Assembly: GCA_025350695.1 (NCBI GenBank) | Contig: JANXXI010000076.1 | Coordinates: 1-64,000 of the forward strand | Direction: 5' to 3' | From: Acidobacteriota bacterium | Lineage (GTDB): Bacteria; Acidobacteriota; Terriglobia; Bryobacterales; Bryobacteraceae | Length of the DNA: 64,000 bases | In this document: piece by piece, positions 45,283 through 53,892 of the stretch | How positions within the stretch are numbered: the first letter of the stretch is position 1 | How the letters are laid out: each line of letters starts with the position of its first letter | The notes under the pieces: generated by a model | What the model saw: only the letters and a program-made list of their open reading frames with translations | Database searches by the model: none | Told to the model about the DNA's origin: nothing | Made by a program: the position numbers and the translations under genes

Positions 45283-46049
45283 CGTTTGCCAAGTAGCGCC
45301 AAACCCGTCAATCCTAGCATCAGCAATAGCCCCGAAGCAGGCTCTGGGACATTGGTCGAACTATCAATGTCCAACGAAAATTGAAGTAAAGACCCTGCAA
45401 CCGATGGGCCGGAAGGACCGACCGCGTTGTCAGTTATGTACAATTCCCAGAATCCGGCAATAGGTTGGCCGGTAAATTGAGCCGAGAAGTTGCTCGGGTT
45501 GCTACTAAACGCCCCGTGCGTAGTGTACGCGCCCGAGAATCCAGCAGCGGCGCCGGGGATGAAGTCAGCAGATCCAAGCATTGAGGCTGTAGTCCAGAGA
45601 TTTGTCGCTGCTCCCGAGTTAAAAGAGTAATTTTCGCCGCCAAAAAGGTCTCCGAACTGGGCGGAATAGCCAAAATCATTGGGATCGTTACTGAGTTTTC
45701 CTATTCGGTGGAACAAGGTTTGCGTGGCCCCGTAGGTTAAAGACTTATTCACGTCCGAATAGTGTGTCAACGTAATAATTAGGTCACCGGAAGCCTCATG
45801 GACGAAGCCCAACAAGCCCACAGTAATTGCGTTCCCGGCGGCCACAATCCCCGGCGTATTGAGCAGTAGACCGCAGGAAAATCCACTAGGAATCGTGGTT
45901 CCGTTTCCATCAACCGTAGCATCGGGAATATTGTTTGCGCCACTCCCGCAGGTTGCCGAAAGCGCGGGCGTTCCGATTGCACAGAGCGGGCAAAGCAGGA
46001 ATGCTATGAGTGCTACTACTGGCGCTTTTGTAATAGTACCAATGTACAT
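45279..46049 (-). CDS. PEP-CTERM surface protein with P-domain-like fold
   Basis: 256 residues. The signal peptide (ALIAFLLCPLCAIG) comes first. The middle has repeated beta motifs resembling the proprotein-convertase P domain (SGDLIITLTHYSD, WELYITDNAVGPSG). The end VPEPASGLLLMLGLTGLALL plus GKR is a PEP-CTERM sorting tag, cleaved by an exosortase in known systems. No exosortase gene lies in the window. It likely ends up on the cell surface or in the exopolysaccharide matrix. Confidence 0.85.
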   Translation of the reverse strand: MYIGTITKAPVVALIAFLLCPLCAIGTPALSATCGSGANNIPDATVDGNGTTIPSGFSCGLLLNTPGIVAAGNAITVGLLGFVHEASGDLIITLTHYSDVNKSLTYGATQTLFHRIGKLSNDPNDFGYSAQFGDLFGGENYSFNSGAATNLWTTASMLGSADFIPGAAAGFSGAYTTHGAFSSNPSNFSAQFTGQPIAGFWELYITDNAVGPSGPSVAGSLLQFSLDIDSSTNVPEPASGLLLMLGLTGLALLGKR

Positions 46050-46083
46050 ATACAGAGACTACCATTTCCGCCAGCCCGAATAA

Positions 46084-46752
46084 CTAGTCGTTCTTAACTT
46101 TTACCATTCTGATTTCGAACTCGAGTTCCACGCTTTCCCACTCGGGGTTCCTTGAAACATCGCGCAGGTTACTCAGCAGATGGCCGAAGTCATCCGCATG
46201 GTCTGCTGGAAACTCGAAGTAAGTAACGAAGTCGTAAGGCAGCGCCGAGCCGGTGTAGCGCGAATGGTACAACTTACGATAGACGCCCGCGGCAAAGGGG
46301 TGGCCAATATTGGTGTGCCCTTCGCTGGATTTTGTTTTGTGGAAGAATGCCTGGCGCTGATCCTGCGTCAGGGCCCACCAGCCGGCCGACTTACGGATCG
46401 GAATGATTACCGCCGTGGTGCTGGGAGAAGCCTCCATTTCCGTGCGAGATTCGACGGCTAGCTTTTCCTTGTCTTCTTTATTCGTGTAATGAAGATGCTG
46501 TGTGACGCCGCGGAACACAACCACATGCGCATCCGGCTTATGCGGCTCAAGCATCACCGGTGCGCTGCTTTCAATGCGCACTACATGATGTCCCGCTTCA
46601 ATTCCATGGACCGGTTGGCCAATAACCGGGTTGAAGCCAGTAACGTTGTAATGCGTGCGATGGCCAGCGTGCTTTTCCGTTATTGCGCCCAAAAGAGAAG
46701 CATCCTTGGATACTGCGAATAGAACCCAGGTAGGGGTTGTAGGGGTGGCCAT
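46084..46752 (-). CDS. Chlorite dismutase/HemQ-family protein
   Basis: 222 residues from ATG 46752; an open extension to 46794 is not needed. The C-terminal half carries the family pattern PIRKSAGWWALTQDQRQAFF, GVYRKLYHSRYTG and YDFVTYFEFPADHADDFGHL. Family members bind heme and either split chlorite or, as HemQ, decarboxylate coproheme to heme. The N-terminal half also has the paired ferredoxin-like fold expected. Which activity applies is not settled by sequence. It is 111 bases downstream of the dioxygenase gene. Confidence 0.85.
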   Translation of the reverse strand: MATPTTPTWVLFAVSKDASLLGAITEKHAGHRTHYNVTGFNPVIGQPVHGIEAGHHVVRIESSAPVMLEPHKPDAHVVVFRGVTQHLHYTNKEDKEKLAVESRTEMEASPSTTAVIIPIRKSAGWWALTQDQRQAFFHKTKSSEGHTNIGHPFAAGVYRKLYHSRYTGSALPYDFVTYFEFPADHADDFGHLLSNLRDVSRNPEWESVELEFEIRMVKVKND

Positions 46753-46863
46753 ATCCGAGATTATCACAACGACGAATGGGAGCCTGATTGGCAATCGTGA
46801 CGATTTGGTGGAAGCGATGCGACGGGCAGAGAAGTTTTTCGCGCCACAGTTGGGCGCGGTTCG

Positions 46864-47661
46864 TTAGCCGAAACGAAAGCCGGAAACCGCCTTGCCAAAT
46901 ACTCTGTCGCTGTAGTCGCGGACAGCTGGCTCCTCCAGGGCGGCGCCTGCCGCCACAAACAACGGTATCAAATGCTCTGGCTGCGGATGCGCCCGCAAAG
47001 CTCCGGGTGCGCTTGCCCAATTCGTGAAGGCTCCAGCGCGCAATGGGGTGTTGATCACCGCCGCGAGCAACCATTCATCAAACTCAGCCGCCGCTTGGTT
47101 CTCCCTTGCATCGCCAAAGGCGCGAAGGTTGTGATAGCTCATCCCGCTGCCAATGATCAATACGCCTTCATTCCGCAATGGGGCCAGGGCTCGTCCCATT
47201 GCAAGATGACGCGCCGCATCGTACCCAGCCTCGATCGACAACTGCACAACCGGCACATCGGCATCCGGGTACATCAGCATAAGTGGGATGAACACGCCAT
47301 GGTCAAAGCCGCGGTCCGAATCTTCACCGCAGGCGAATCCCGCTGTTTTGAGAAGTTGCTTCACACGGGTTGCAACTGCCGCGTCCGACGCGGCCGGATA
47401 GCGCAGATGATAGGTGTAGTCGGGAAAGCCGGAATAATCGAACAGAAGCTTTGTTACTGCCGGTGCATAAATTGTTGGCAGCCGCTCCTCCCAGTGTCCC
47501 GAGATGATGAGGATAGCCTTCGTCCGTTCAGGCAACGTCGCGGCGACGCCCTTCAGGTAGGCACCCATGGAATCCCATGTACCTGTGGCCGAGCCTTCAC
47601 CGGGCCGCATAAAAAAGCACGGACCGCCGCCGTGTGGAATGAAGAGTGTTGGCTGTCTCAT
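46864..47661 (-). CDS. DODA-type extradiol dioxygenase (YgiD/LigB family)
   Basis: 265 residues. LFIPHGGGPCFFM, ILIISGHWEE and RGFDHGVFIPLMLMYPDADV hold the His residues of the metal site, followed by GVLIIGSGMSYHNLRAF. The family cleaves catechol rings (4,5-DOPA in plants and E. coli YgiD). The substrate here is unknown. It lies between the beta-helix gene and the chlorite-dismutase-like gene on the same strand. Confidence 0.92.
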   Translation of the reverse strand: MRQPTLFIPHGGGPCFFMRPGEGSATGTWDSMGAYLKGVAATLPERTKAILIISGHWEERLPTIYAPAVTKLLFDYSGFPDYTYHLRYPAASDAAVATRVKQLLKTAGFACGEDSDRGFDHGVFIPLMLMYPDADVPVVQLSIEAGYDAARHLAMGRALAPLRNEGVLIIGSGMSYHNLRAFGDARENQAAAEFDEWLLAAVINTPLRAGAFTNWASAPGALRAHPQPEHLIPLFVAAGAALEEPAVRDYSDRVFGKAVSGFRFG

Positions 47662-47684
47662 AGGTAAGAATCACGCTCCTGCTT

Positions 47685-49622
47685 CTACCGGTAGAACGGC
47701 TTCCAAGTAATCCAGCGGGGACCATAGTGGGGTTCTACTTTGCCGGACTCAATCGCTCCCAGATCAGGGGCCTTCCCGGTGAAGCCGTCGTTGATGGTTG
47801 GCAACACCAAGCCGGCGTCAATGGCTTTGGAGTTCGCCTTTAGCCGGAAATTTAGATCCATTGAATGGTAAACCTGGTAACGGCGGGCGGGGTCGGGGGG
47901 CGCCAGGTTTTCGAAGATGTCGTAATCCACTTCGATTCCGTGAGCTTCCTGGCCGGTTGCCTTTTGAAACTCGGCGAGTGTGGCAAAGCCACGCCAGTCG
48001 GATTCTTTCGCTCCATGGGCCGTCTTGCCCGGCTCCGGCGCAAGCCATGCGTACTGCCTTGTAACGTTGCGGTTGGGGCGGAAGCCATTATAGTCACTGC
48101 TGTAGTTGCCCGTGGCATTGGCCCAAGTCATGATGCCGCGGTTCGGAATATCCTTTCCTAGAAATAGGTTATTGCGAAAGTGCGCGTTTGAGTACGGTTC
48201 TTTCGCAGTCTGTTCGCCAATCATCGTGTTGTGGTAAGCGAGAATGCCGGCGGGCGCGGCGCTGAATTTGAAGGGGCCGCCCGCGGGGACGTGATAGAGC
48301 AAGTTGCGGAAAAAATAGACCGGCCCGCCGAACAAGGGCTGAGCGCTGTAGCCGTTGTGAGCGGCATTCACACCACGGTTTTGAAAGACGCGGATGTTGT
48401 GGGCGCCCCCGTCGGTTTCTATGAAGTCGTCGTTGGTAAGGTGAATATCGTTGTTGTAAATGTCGATAGACGAGGCGCGCCGCTCGGGATCAGCTTCGGG
48501 CGGGCCGTAGGTGGAGATGCAAATGGCGTCATGAAAATAGGCGATGGCGTTGTGGGCAATCACGTGTCCCGGTCCGTAGACTTTGATGGAAAAGAAGCTC
48601 CGCAGCAGATGCGAAGGATAAATTCCCGCGGCCCTCGACCCGGCTTGATTCCAACCGATGAGGCGCATCTGGTCTTCGCGGCCCAAGAAAAGATTGTCGG
48701 AAATAAAGAAATCGCGGGAATCAGCGCTTTCGGTCCAAATGCCGACGCCAATGTCCTCGAAGCGGCAATTGCGAACCGTGAGAGCCACTGCGCCCATCAC
48801 TTCCTTCTCGCCGGCGAACATGGCGATCTCAGTATTGCGGAAGGTCAGCCCTTCGAATATGTGATGCTGGGTGGCCATGACATCGAACAGTTTGTGGTTG
48901 CCCGCGCCGTCAAAAATTGCTTCGCTATCGCCGGCGCCTTTTATGGTTATGGGCTTCTCGGCCGTGCCTTTCAAGGATAGGGACCAGGAACCGGTGAAGG
49001 GGGCGCTTAGCGGGTCAACGTAATTGAAACGTTCCGGCCGGTAAAGGCCACCGTGGACGAGAATGGTGTCGCCAGGCTGGGCTTTTTTCATACGGACGGC
49101 GGTCCAATCGCCACGCCCTTCGCCATAGTAGGCCGCCTTGAGTCCGATGAAACTGGGTTCCTCACGCGGGCCTTCATGATCGACTGGATAGACGTGGAGT
49201 ACGCGCCCGCCGGTGTAGGATTTCGGTTCTGCCCGGGTGGCCACCGTGACACGCTGTTGCACCTGGCCGGTGACGCCGTCGGGATCCTGGAGCGTGAACT
49301 CGCATTCATAGCTGGTGGCGGGCTCAAGGTTCAGGATGCTGCCGGCGAAGCCTTCGGGAACTGTGTAGGTCATGCTCTCACGGTCGCGGTACACGCGCTC
49401 TCCACCGATGCGCAATAGAGGGAGCGCTGGCCGCCAGGCTGCGGCGCCCACTTTACGGAAGCGGACCTCCACGGTGGCATTCCGATTGGCGTCGCCATCG
49501 ATGAGCCATTCAAAGCCGAGATTCAATAACGTGGGGTGCTCGACATGGAAGCGACCCGAGCGGGTGGCATTTTGGGCGTGCAGGGTGCAAGCGGCGAAGA
49601 ACAGGATGACAAGGTGGCGCAT
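47685..49622 (-). CDS. Secreted right-handed beta-helix protein
   Basis: 645 residues with signal peptide MRHLVILFFAACTLHAQ. An N-terminal fibronectin-III-like domain (about 30-130, ending in TVATRAEP) precedes a parallel beta-helix with motifs like GDTILVHGGLYRPE, LTVRNCRFEDIGVGIWTES and IDIYNNDIHLTNDDFIETDG. Such folds bind or cut polysaccharides (pectate lyase type), but no lyase active site can be fixed by eye. Its 23-base gap to the dioxygenase gene may mean co-transcription. Confidence 0.82.
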   Translation of the reverse strand: MRHLVILFFAACTLHAQNATRSGRFHVEHPTLLNLGFEWLIDGDANRNATVEVRFRKVGAAAWRPALPLLRIGGERVYRDRESMTYTVPEGFAGSILNLEPATSYECEFTLQDPDGVTGQVQQRVTVATRAEPKSYTGGRVLHVYPVDHEGPREEPSFIGLKAAYYGEGRGDWTAVRMKKAQPGDTILVHGGLYRPERFNYVDPLSAPFTGSWSLSLKGTAEKPITIKGAGDSEAIFDGAGNHKLFDVMATQHHIFEGLTFRNTEIAMFAGEKEVMGAVALTVRNCRFEDIGVGIWTESADSRDFFISDNLFLGREDQMRLIGWNQAGSRAAGIYPSHLLRSFFSIKVYGPGHVIAHNAIAYFHDAICISTYGPPEADPERRASSIDIYNNDIHLTNDDFIETDGGAHNIRVFQNRGVNAAHNGYSAQPLFGGPVYFFRNLLYHVPAGGPFKFSAAPAGILAYHNTMIGEQTAKEPYSNAHFRNNLFLGKDIPNRGIMTWANATGNYSSDYNGFRPNRNVTRQYAWLAPEPGKTAHGAKESDWRGFATLAEFQKATGQEAHGIEVDYDIFENLAPPDPARRYQVYHSMDLNFRLKANSKAIDAGLVLPTINDGFTGKAPDLGAIESGKVEPHYGPRWITWKPFYR

Positions 49623-49750
49623 GGTTCCTGACTATGTTACATCAGCCTTGCGTTTCGGGTATGGTTACTTGGGCGATGGTCCGGCAGGGCCTGGGAAGGA
49701 GCGTCTCCATTGCGCGAACGATAATTCTAATTAAATTTGACGTGGGGAAA

Positions 49751-49790
49751 TGGTCGGGCTGGCGAGATTCGAGCTCGCGACCTCCTGCAC
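49751..49790 (-). other. 3'-half tRNA-Pro fragment, probable attachment-site remnant
   Basis: On the minus strand this reads GTGCAGGAGGTCGCGAG, then T-loop CTCGAAT, then the T-stem partner CTCGC and CAGCCCGA-CCA. The T-stem is perfect, CCA is encoded and the implied first base pair would be C1-G72, which is typical of tRNA-Pro. The 5' half with the anticodon is absent. Integrative elements often leave such 3'-end copies at their ends. Confidence 0.75.
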
Positions 49791-49828
49791 ACATTTTTGC
49801 GTTGGCGAGTGCGTTGCATACGAAATTC

Positions 49829-50322
49829 CGGCGGCTAACCTGTTTGTTGACGCCTGGCAATTGAATGCGTGGGAAGCCTACCGCGATGTGAGCCGTCTGG
49901 GGCTGAAGACGCGGCCTTCCGAGGAGCAGCGGGCAGGGCTGTGGGCGATCTTGGAAAAGGTGCGGCTGGACTCGAAGCCAAGGGGCTGATTACGCAATCG
50001 ATGAAGTTTACGCTGTTGGCGGAGAAGCTGGCTGGAGCCAAGGATCTTTCGTTTGCGTTCGCAGTGGTGGACGAGCCGCAGGATGTGAGGATCGGGCAGC
50101 TTCGGTTGCTTGCGACGCTCCTCGGGAAGCCACCTTTGTTCTTTGCTGGTGACTCGGGACAGCGGATTTTTCAAGCAGCCTTTTTCAGGGAAGGCGCCGG
50201 GAGTGGATGTCCGGGGGCGGTCGTCGACGCTGAAGATCAATTACAGGACCTCGCATCAGGTTCGGATGCAGGCGGACCGGAAATCGATGAGTTCCTCGCC
50301 CGGGTGGGATGAGCTCAATTAG
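49829..50322 (+). pseudogene. UvrD-like DNA helicase remnant with two frameshifts
   Basis: Three frames each give part of one helicase sequence. 49829-49978 encodes VNAWEAYRDVSRLGLKTRPS-type sequence (AWEAYRDVSRLG) and EEQRAGLWAILEKVRLD. The next frame gives LEAKGLITQSMKFTLLAEKL and FAFAVVDEPQDVRIGQLRLL, where Walker B DEAQD has become DEPQD, then LFFAGDSGQRIFQ. From about 50170 the first frame returns with VDVRGRSSTLKINYRTSHQV. The N-terminal Walker A part and the C-terminal end are missing. The remnant lies directly next to the tRNA fragment. Confidence 0.82.
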
Positions 50323-50383
50323 GATCTTTTCCGCAACGAGGAAGCCGAAACAACATCAGTTAATCAAATTGAGAAACAAATTG

Positions 50384-50415
50384 TTGACAGAGCCGGAGCG
50401 ATTATTTGCTTTAAT
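50384..50415 (+). promoter_or_regulatory. Candidate promoter P1 of the exopolysaccharide operon
   Basis: TTGACA (50384-50389) is followed by TGCTTTAAT (50407-50415), an extended -10 with TG. The distance to TTTAAT is 20 bases, longer than ideal. It lies about 250 bases before the first gene, upstream of a large inverted repeat. Confidence 0.45.
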
Positions 50416-50432
50416 TCCTGAGTCTTAAATCG

Positions 50433-50471
50433 CTATGACATAGGTAACGCGGATCTTAGGTGCTGTCATAG
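50433..50471. promoter_or_regulatory. Inverted repeat in the exopolysaccharide leader
   Basis: CTATGACA (50433-50440) and TGTCATAG (50464-50471) are perfect 8-bp inverted repeats with a 23-base gap. Two more CATAG units lie at 50439-50443 and 50476-50480. It could be a regulator site or an mRNA hairpin between the two promoter candidates. Confidence 0.5.
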
Positions 50472-50547
50472 TACGCATAGGACAAATATTCCCATTTTTG
50501 CCCGGTACTATTGCTGGCCTGGAATCGATTTGCTCGCCTATTATCCG

Positions 50548-50575
50548 TTGACTGAATACATGATTATGGTTTAAT
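50548..50575 (+). promoter_or_regulatory. Candidate promoter P2 of the exopolysaccharide operon
   Basis: TTGACT (50548-50553), a 16-base spacer and TTTAAT (50570-50575) preceded by TGG give an extended -10 promoter about 93 bases before the first start codon. It is better spaced than P1. Confidence 0.55.
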
Positions 50576-50667
50576 CTGGAGCAGTTGTTCTGAAAGCCAG
50601 AGCGCGAGTTCCCCCTAGCAGCTTCGTGGATCTACAGAGAGCGATGGGCTTTGACTTCGGAGTCTTT

Positions 50668-51672
50668 ATGCGCGCTGAAAATTTTCCAAAACAGTTGCTA
50701 GTTCTTTCCGACGGTCTTCGAAAAGGCTTGAAAAGCCCGCCTCGAATTAACCTTCTTTTTGCGTGCTTGTATCTAATTGCAAACGTAGCGGTTGGTCAGA
50801 CTGGTTCCGGCAAGTATCTCCTTGGGCCCGGAGACCGCATCACGATTAGTTTGCGTGATCTTAAAGAAATTGAGATAAAACCAGCCACCATCGATCGGGA
50901 TGGAACGATAGATTTGCAGTATGCGGGACGCTTGAAGGCCGAAGGTTTAACGACCGAACAGCTTGGAGTGGAGATTCAAAAGAAGCTGACGGGCATCATT
51001 CGCAAGCCCAATATCACTGTGGAGGTAACTGAATTCGGCTCGCAGCCTGTGTCCATACTGGGTAGCGTGAACAAACCCGGTGTGCACCAACTTCGAGGTG
51101 GGAAGAATCTGGTTGAAGTACTGGCTATTGCGGAAGGGATGAAGCCCGAGGCGGGTAACGTTATCAAAATCACTAGGCCAAGATCGAAAGACGCCATTGT
51201 GTCCGCGAATTGGAAGGAAGATGCCAGTGGGCAGTTCGTAACAACGGAAATCGGTGTGAAAGCGCTGCTGGAGGCCCGGACGCCCGAAGCCAACATACAG
51301 ATTCGGCCTCATGACGTCATCTCCATTCCTCGCGCGGATTTGGTGTACGTCATGGGCAGTGTCCGCAAACCAGGCGGCTTCATGTTGGCTGAGAGGGAAT
51401 CCATCACGGTGTTGCAAGCAGTGTCGATGGCGGAAGGTGTGGCGCCCGGTTCATCCCCCCAAAGGGCTCGAATTTTGCGGCCATCGGTGAACTCCTCCGT
51501 CTCGCAGGAGATCGTCATTGACGTGAAACAAATTTTGGCGAATAAGGCCCCGGATCAGAAGATGCAGCCAAATGACATACTTTTCATTCCGAGTAGTGCA
51601 ATGAAAATGGTCAGCATGAAAGCGATTGAAGCAGGCTTGCAGATGGCAACTGGATTGGTGATATTCCGCTAA
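50668..51672 (+). CDS. Polysaccharide export protein (Wza-type, SLBB domains)
   Basis: 334 residues from ATG 50668, chosen because CGGAG lies five bases upstream; the frame also opens at GTG 50626. A hydrophobic signal (INLLFACLYLIANVAVG) is followed by the Poly_export domain (YLLGPGDRITISLRDLKEIE, about 50-125) and two SLBB domains (SVNKPGVHQLRGGKNLVEVL; SVRKPGGFMLAERESITVLQ). No lipobox Cys is seen. In known systems it forms the periplasmic/outer-membrane channel for capsule or exopolysaccharide. It is the first gene of the operon; its stop and the next start overlap by one base. Confidence 0.9.
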   Translation: MRAENFPKQLLVLSDGLRKGLKSPPRINLLFACLYLIANVAVGQTGSGKYLLGPGDRITISLRDLKEIEIKPATIDRDGTIDLQYAGRLKAEGLTTEQLGVEIQKKLTGIIRKPNITVEVTEFGSQPVSILGSVNKPGVHQLRGGKNLVEVLAIAEGMKPEAGNVIKITRPRSKDAIVSANWKEDASGQFVTTEIGVKALLEARTPEANIQIRPHDVISIPRADLVYVMGSVRKPGGFMLAERESITVLQAVSMAEGVAPGSSPQRARILRPSVNSSVSQEIVIDVKQILANKAPDQKMQPNDILFIPSSAMKMVSMKAIEAGLQMATGLVIFR

Positions 51673-53885
51673 TGAAGTTAGGAATCAAAGCAGCTTCGAA
51701 GGAACGGGGAAATATTGTCGCACCCTCCAGCAACTTTGGTGCGCTCGCCGCCGCCACGCATGTAATCTCGGTCAGAAATGCCAAGCCGGCCGGCGAAAAC
51801 ACCGCTTTAAACTTGTGGGCGTTCCTGCGTGCTCACTGCAAACTTCTCGCGCTCTCCACAATTCTTGGCTGTCTCGGAGCCTACGTTGTTACCGCAAGTC
51901 AAACCCCGGTATATCGTGCGCAAGGTTCACTTGAAATTCAGGATCTTAACGAAAATTTCTTAAACCTCCGCGAAGTCTCCCAGGTCTCCACGTCGCAGCC
52001 AACTTCCTTAAGCAGTGACATGCAAACGCAGGTGCGGCTCTTGCAGAGTCAAAGTTTGCTGGCGAGGGTAGTTAGGCAGCTGCCGGATGAAAAATTACCG
52101 CCGCCTACAGGCGTCAGGTCGTTCATTACTCAATTTCAGCAAAATGAGATAGCTGTCAAACCATCCCCCGAAATACGAGCGGAAGCTGCTTCGCAGAACC
52201 TTCAGGTGCGTGATACGCGTCAGACTAGAATCGTCGACTTGATATTCGACAGCCCCGATCCAAGCTATGCCGCGACCTTCGTCAATAAATTGGCTCAACA
52301 ATATATTGCACAGAGCATTGAAGCGCGGCTTGAAATATCAAAGGGCACAAGCGCCTGGCTCGAAGAACAGATCGGGGATCTACGCGGTAAATTGGCCGAT
52401 TCGGAAAACCGGCTTCAAGCCTACGCCAAACTTACGGGCCTGCTGGTCACAACAGAAGAGCATCGCCCCGATGAACAGAAGTTACATCAAGTGCAGGAAA
52501 ATCTGAGTAAGGCGCAAGAAAACCGCATGATGAAGCAGGCTCGTCTGGAAGCCGCATTGCTAGCGCCGCTCGACTCCCTCGAAGCGCCACTTGGAAGTGC
52601 TTTGCGGGATCACCAAGCTAAAGCTGCCGACTTGCGCCGCCAAAGAGCGGATCTGTTAACTGTGTACACTTCCGATTTTGATGGCGTCAAACGATTGGAA
52701 TCGCAGCTAGCGGTGATCGATGCAACACTGCGATCCGAGTCCGCGGCCGTCCTGCAAGGAATTCGGACGGATTACAACGACTCAATCCGCAGAGAGCAAC
52801 TCTTGCAGGAAAGTTATGAGAACCAGGTAACGCAGGTGAATAAACAGGGTTCCATCGCCATTCAATACGGAATTTTGAAGCGCGACGTTGACACCAACCG
52901 GCTGTTGTACAACACTTTGATGCAAAAGGCGGCCGAGGCCAAAGTAGTCTCCGCATTAAGGGCAAGCAGCGCGCGACTAGTTGACCGGGCGCAGACGCCG
53001 CTCAAACCGTACCGGCCAAGCATGCTTCTCAATATGATGTGGGGCTCAACCGCCGGACTCCTCTTAGGACTGGTCCTGGTGACAGCTCTAGATCGCTCTG
53101 ATGATCGCATTCGCAGGCCTGGAGATTTAGCATTTCATTTGGATGTGCCGGAACTTGGAGTTATTCCTCAGTTCCGGAGTCAAGAGCCAAGGCGCATCGA
53201 CAAAGGGAATCTCCATGCCGGCGCTAAACAGCGTGAGGACTGGGAGAGCCGTGCCTTAGCAAGCGGGAAACTGCCCACCTGGAACAATCCGACTTCGATG
53301 GAAGCAGAATCTTTTCGATCCGTCTTGACTTCAATCTTATTCTCGCGCGAGGCTGTCCTGGCTCCCCAGGTAATTGTAGTTACCAGCGCCCTGGCTGCGG
53401 AAGGCAAAACCACACTGGTAATGAATCTGGCGGCTGTGCTTTCGCAAATGAAGCGGCGCGTCTTGTTAATCGACGCGGCTCGCGAACGTGGGCTTCACAA
53501 ATGGCTGGGACTTGATGGCAACTTCGGTCTCAGCGATCTGGTCGATTTGCCGGGCATACAAACGGATCTATTTCAGTACGTCACGCATCCCACGCCGATG
53601 CCCGGAGTTTCTCTGGTCGCCACGGGACCAAAGGAAACCGGTGCTCTTGAACTGATGTATTCGATGACCCCTCTGCTTGCGGAAATGAGGGGAGAGTACG
53701 ACTTGATTCTGATTGATTCTCCATCCCTTTGCGATCTACCCGATGCCCGGGTTTTCGGTCGAATGTCGGATGGAGTGATTTTGGTTGTACGCGCGGGGGA
53801 AACTACGCGAGAAGTTGCCCAAGCGGCCGCTTCGCGTTTGAAAGAGGACGGGTCTATTCTTCTGGGTACGGTTTTGAACAATTGA
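51672..53885 (+). CDS. Wzc-like chain-length/ATPase protein with altered Walker A' motif
   Basis: 737 residues. The N-terminal membrane helix (LALSTILGCLGAYVVTAS), a Wzz/GNVR periplasmic region with coiled coils (about 200-420), and a second membrane helix (MLLNMMWGSTAGLLLGLVLV) precede a cytosolic BY-kinase-type ATPase. Walker A is SALAAEGKTTLV (K579). The Walker A' site normally has DxD but here is Asp601-Ala-Ala, followed by RERG. Walker B is LILIDSPSL. The C-terminal tyrosine cluster of true BY-kinases is absent; the protein ends SILLGTVLNN. It likely sets chain length and gates export; tyrosine kinase activity is doubtful. Confidence 0.85.
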   Translation: MKLGIKAASKERGNIVAPSSNFGALAAATHVISVRNAKPAGENTALNLWAFLRAHCKLLALSTILGCLGAYVVTASQTPVYRAQGSLEIQDLNENFLNLREVSQVSTSQPTSLSSDMQTQVRLLQSQSLLARVVRQLPDEKLPPPTGVRSFITQFQQNEIAVKPSPEIRAEAASQNLQVRDTRQTRIVDLIFDSPDPSYAATFVNKLAQQYIAQSIEARLEISKGTSAWLEEQIGDLRGKLADSENRLQAYAKLTGLLVTTEEHRPDEQKLHQVQENLSKAQENRMMKQARLEAALLAPLDSLEAPLGSALRDHQAKAADLRRQRADLLTVYTSDFDGVKRLESQLAVIDATLRSESAAVLQGIRTDYNDSIRREQLLQESYENQVTQVNKQGSIAIQYGILKRDVDTNRLLYNTLMQKAAEAKVVSALRASSARLVDRAQTPLKPYRPSMLLNMMWGSTAGLLLGLVLVTALDRSDDRIRRPGDLAFHLDVPELGVIPQFRSQEPRRIDKGNLHAGAKQREDWESRALASGKLPTWNNPTSMEAESFRSVLTSILFSREAVLAPQVIVVTSALAAEGKTTLVMNLAAVLSQMKRRVLLIDAARERGLHKWLGLDGNFGLSDLVDLPGIQTDLFQYVTHPTPMPGVSLVATGPKETGALELMYSMTPLLAEMRGEYDLILIDSPSLCDLPDARVFGRMSDGVILVVRAGETTREVAQAAASRLKEDGSILLGTVLNN

Positions 53886-53892
53886 GCCGATC

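Noticed and set aside
49750-49989. Open frame beginning MVGLARFELATSC
   Set aside because: The start is the reverse complement of the tRNA-Pro 3' end; such peptides are annotation artefacts. The later part is one frame of the broken helicase.
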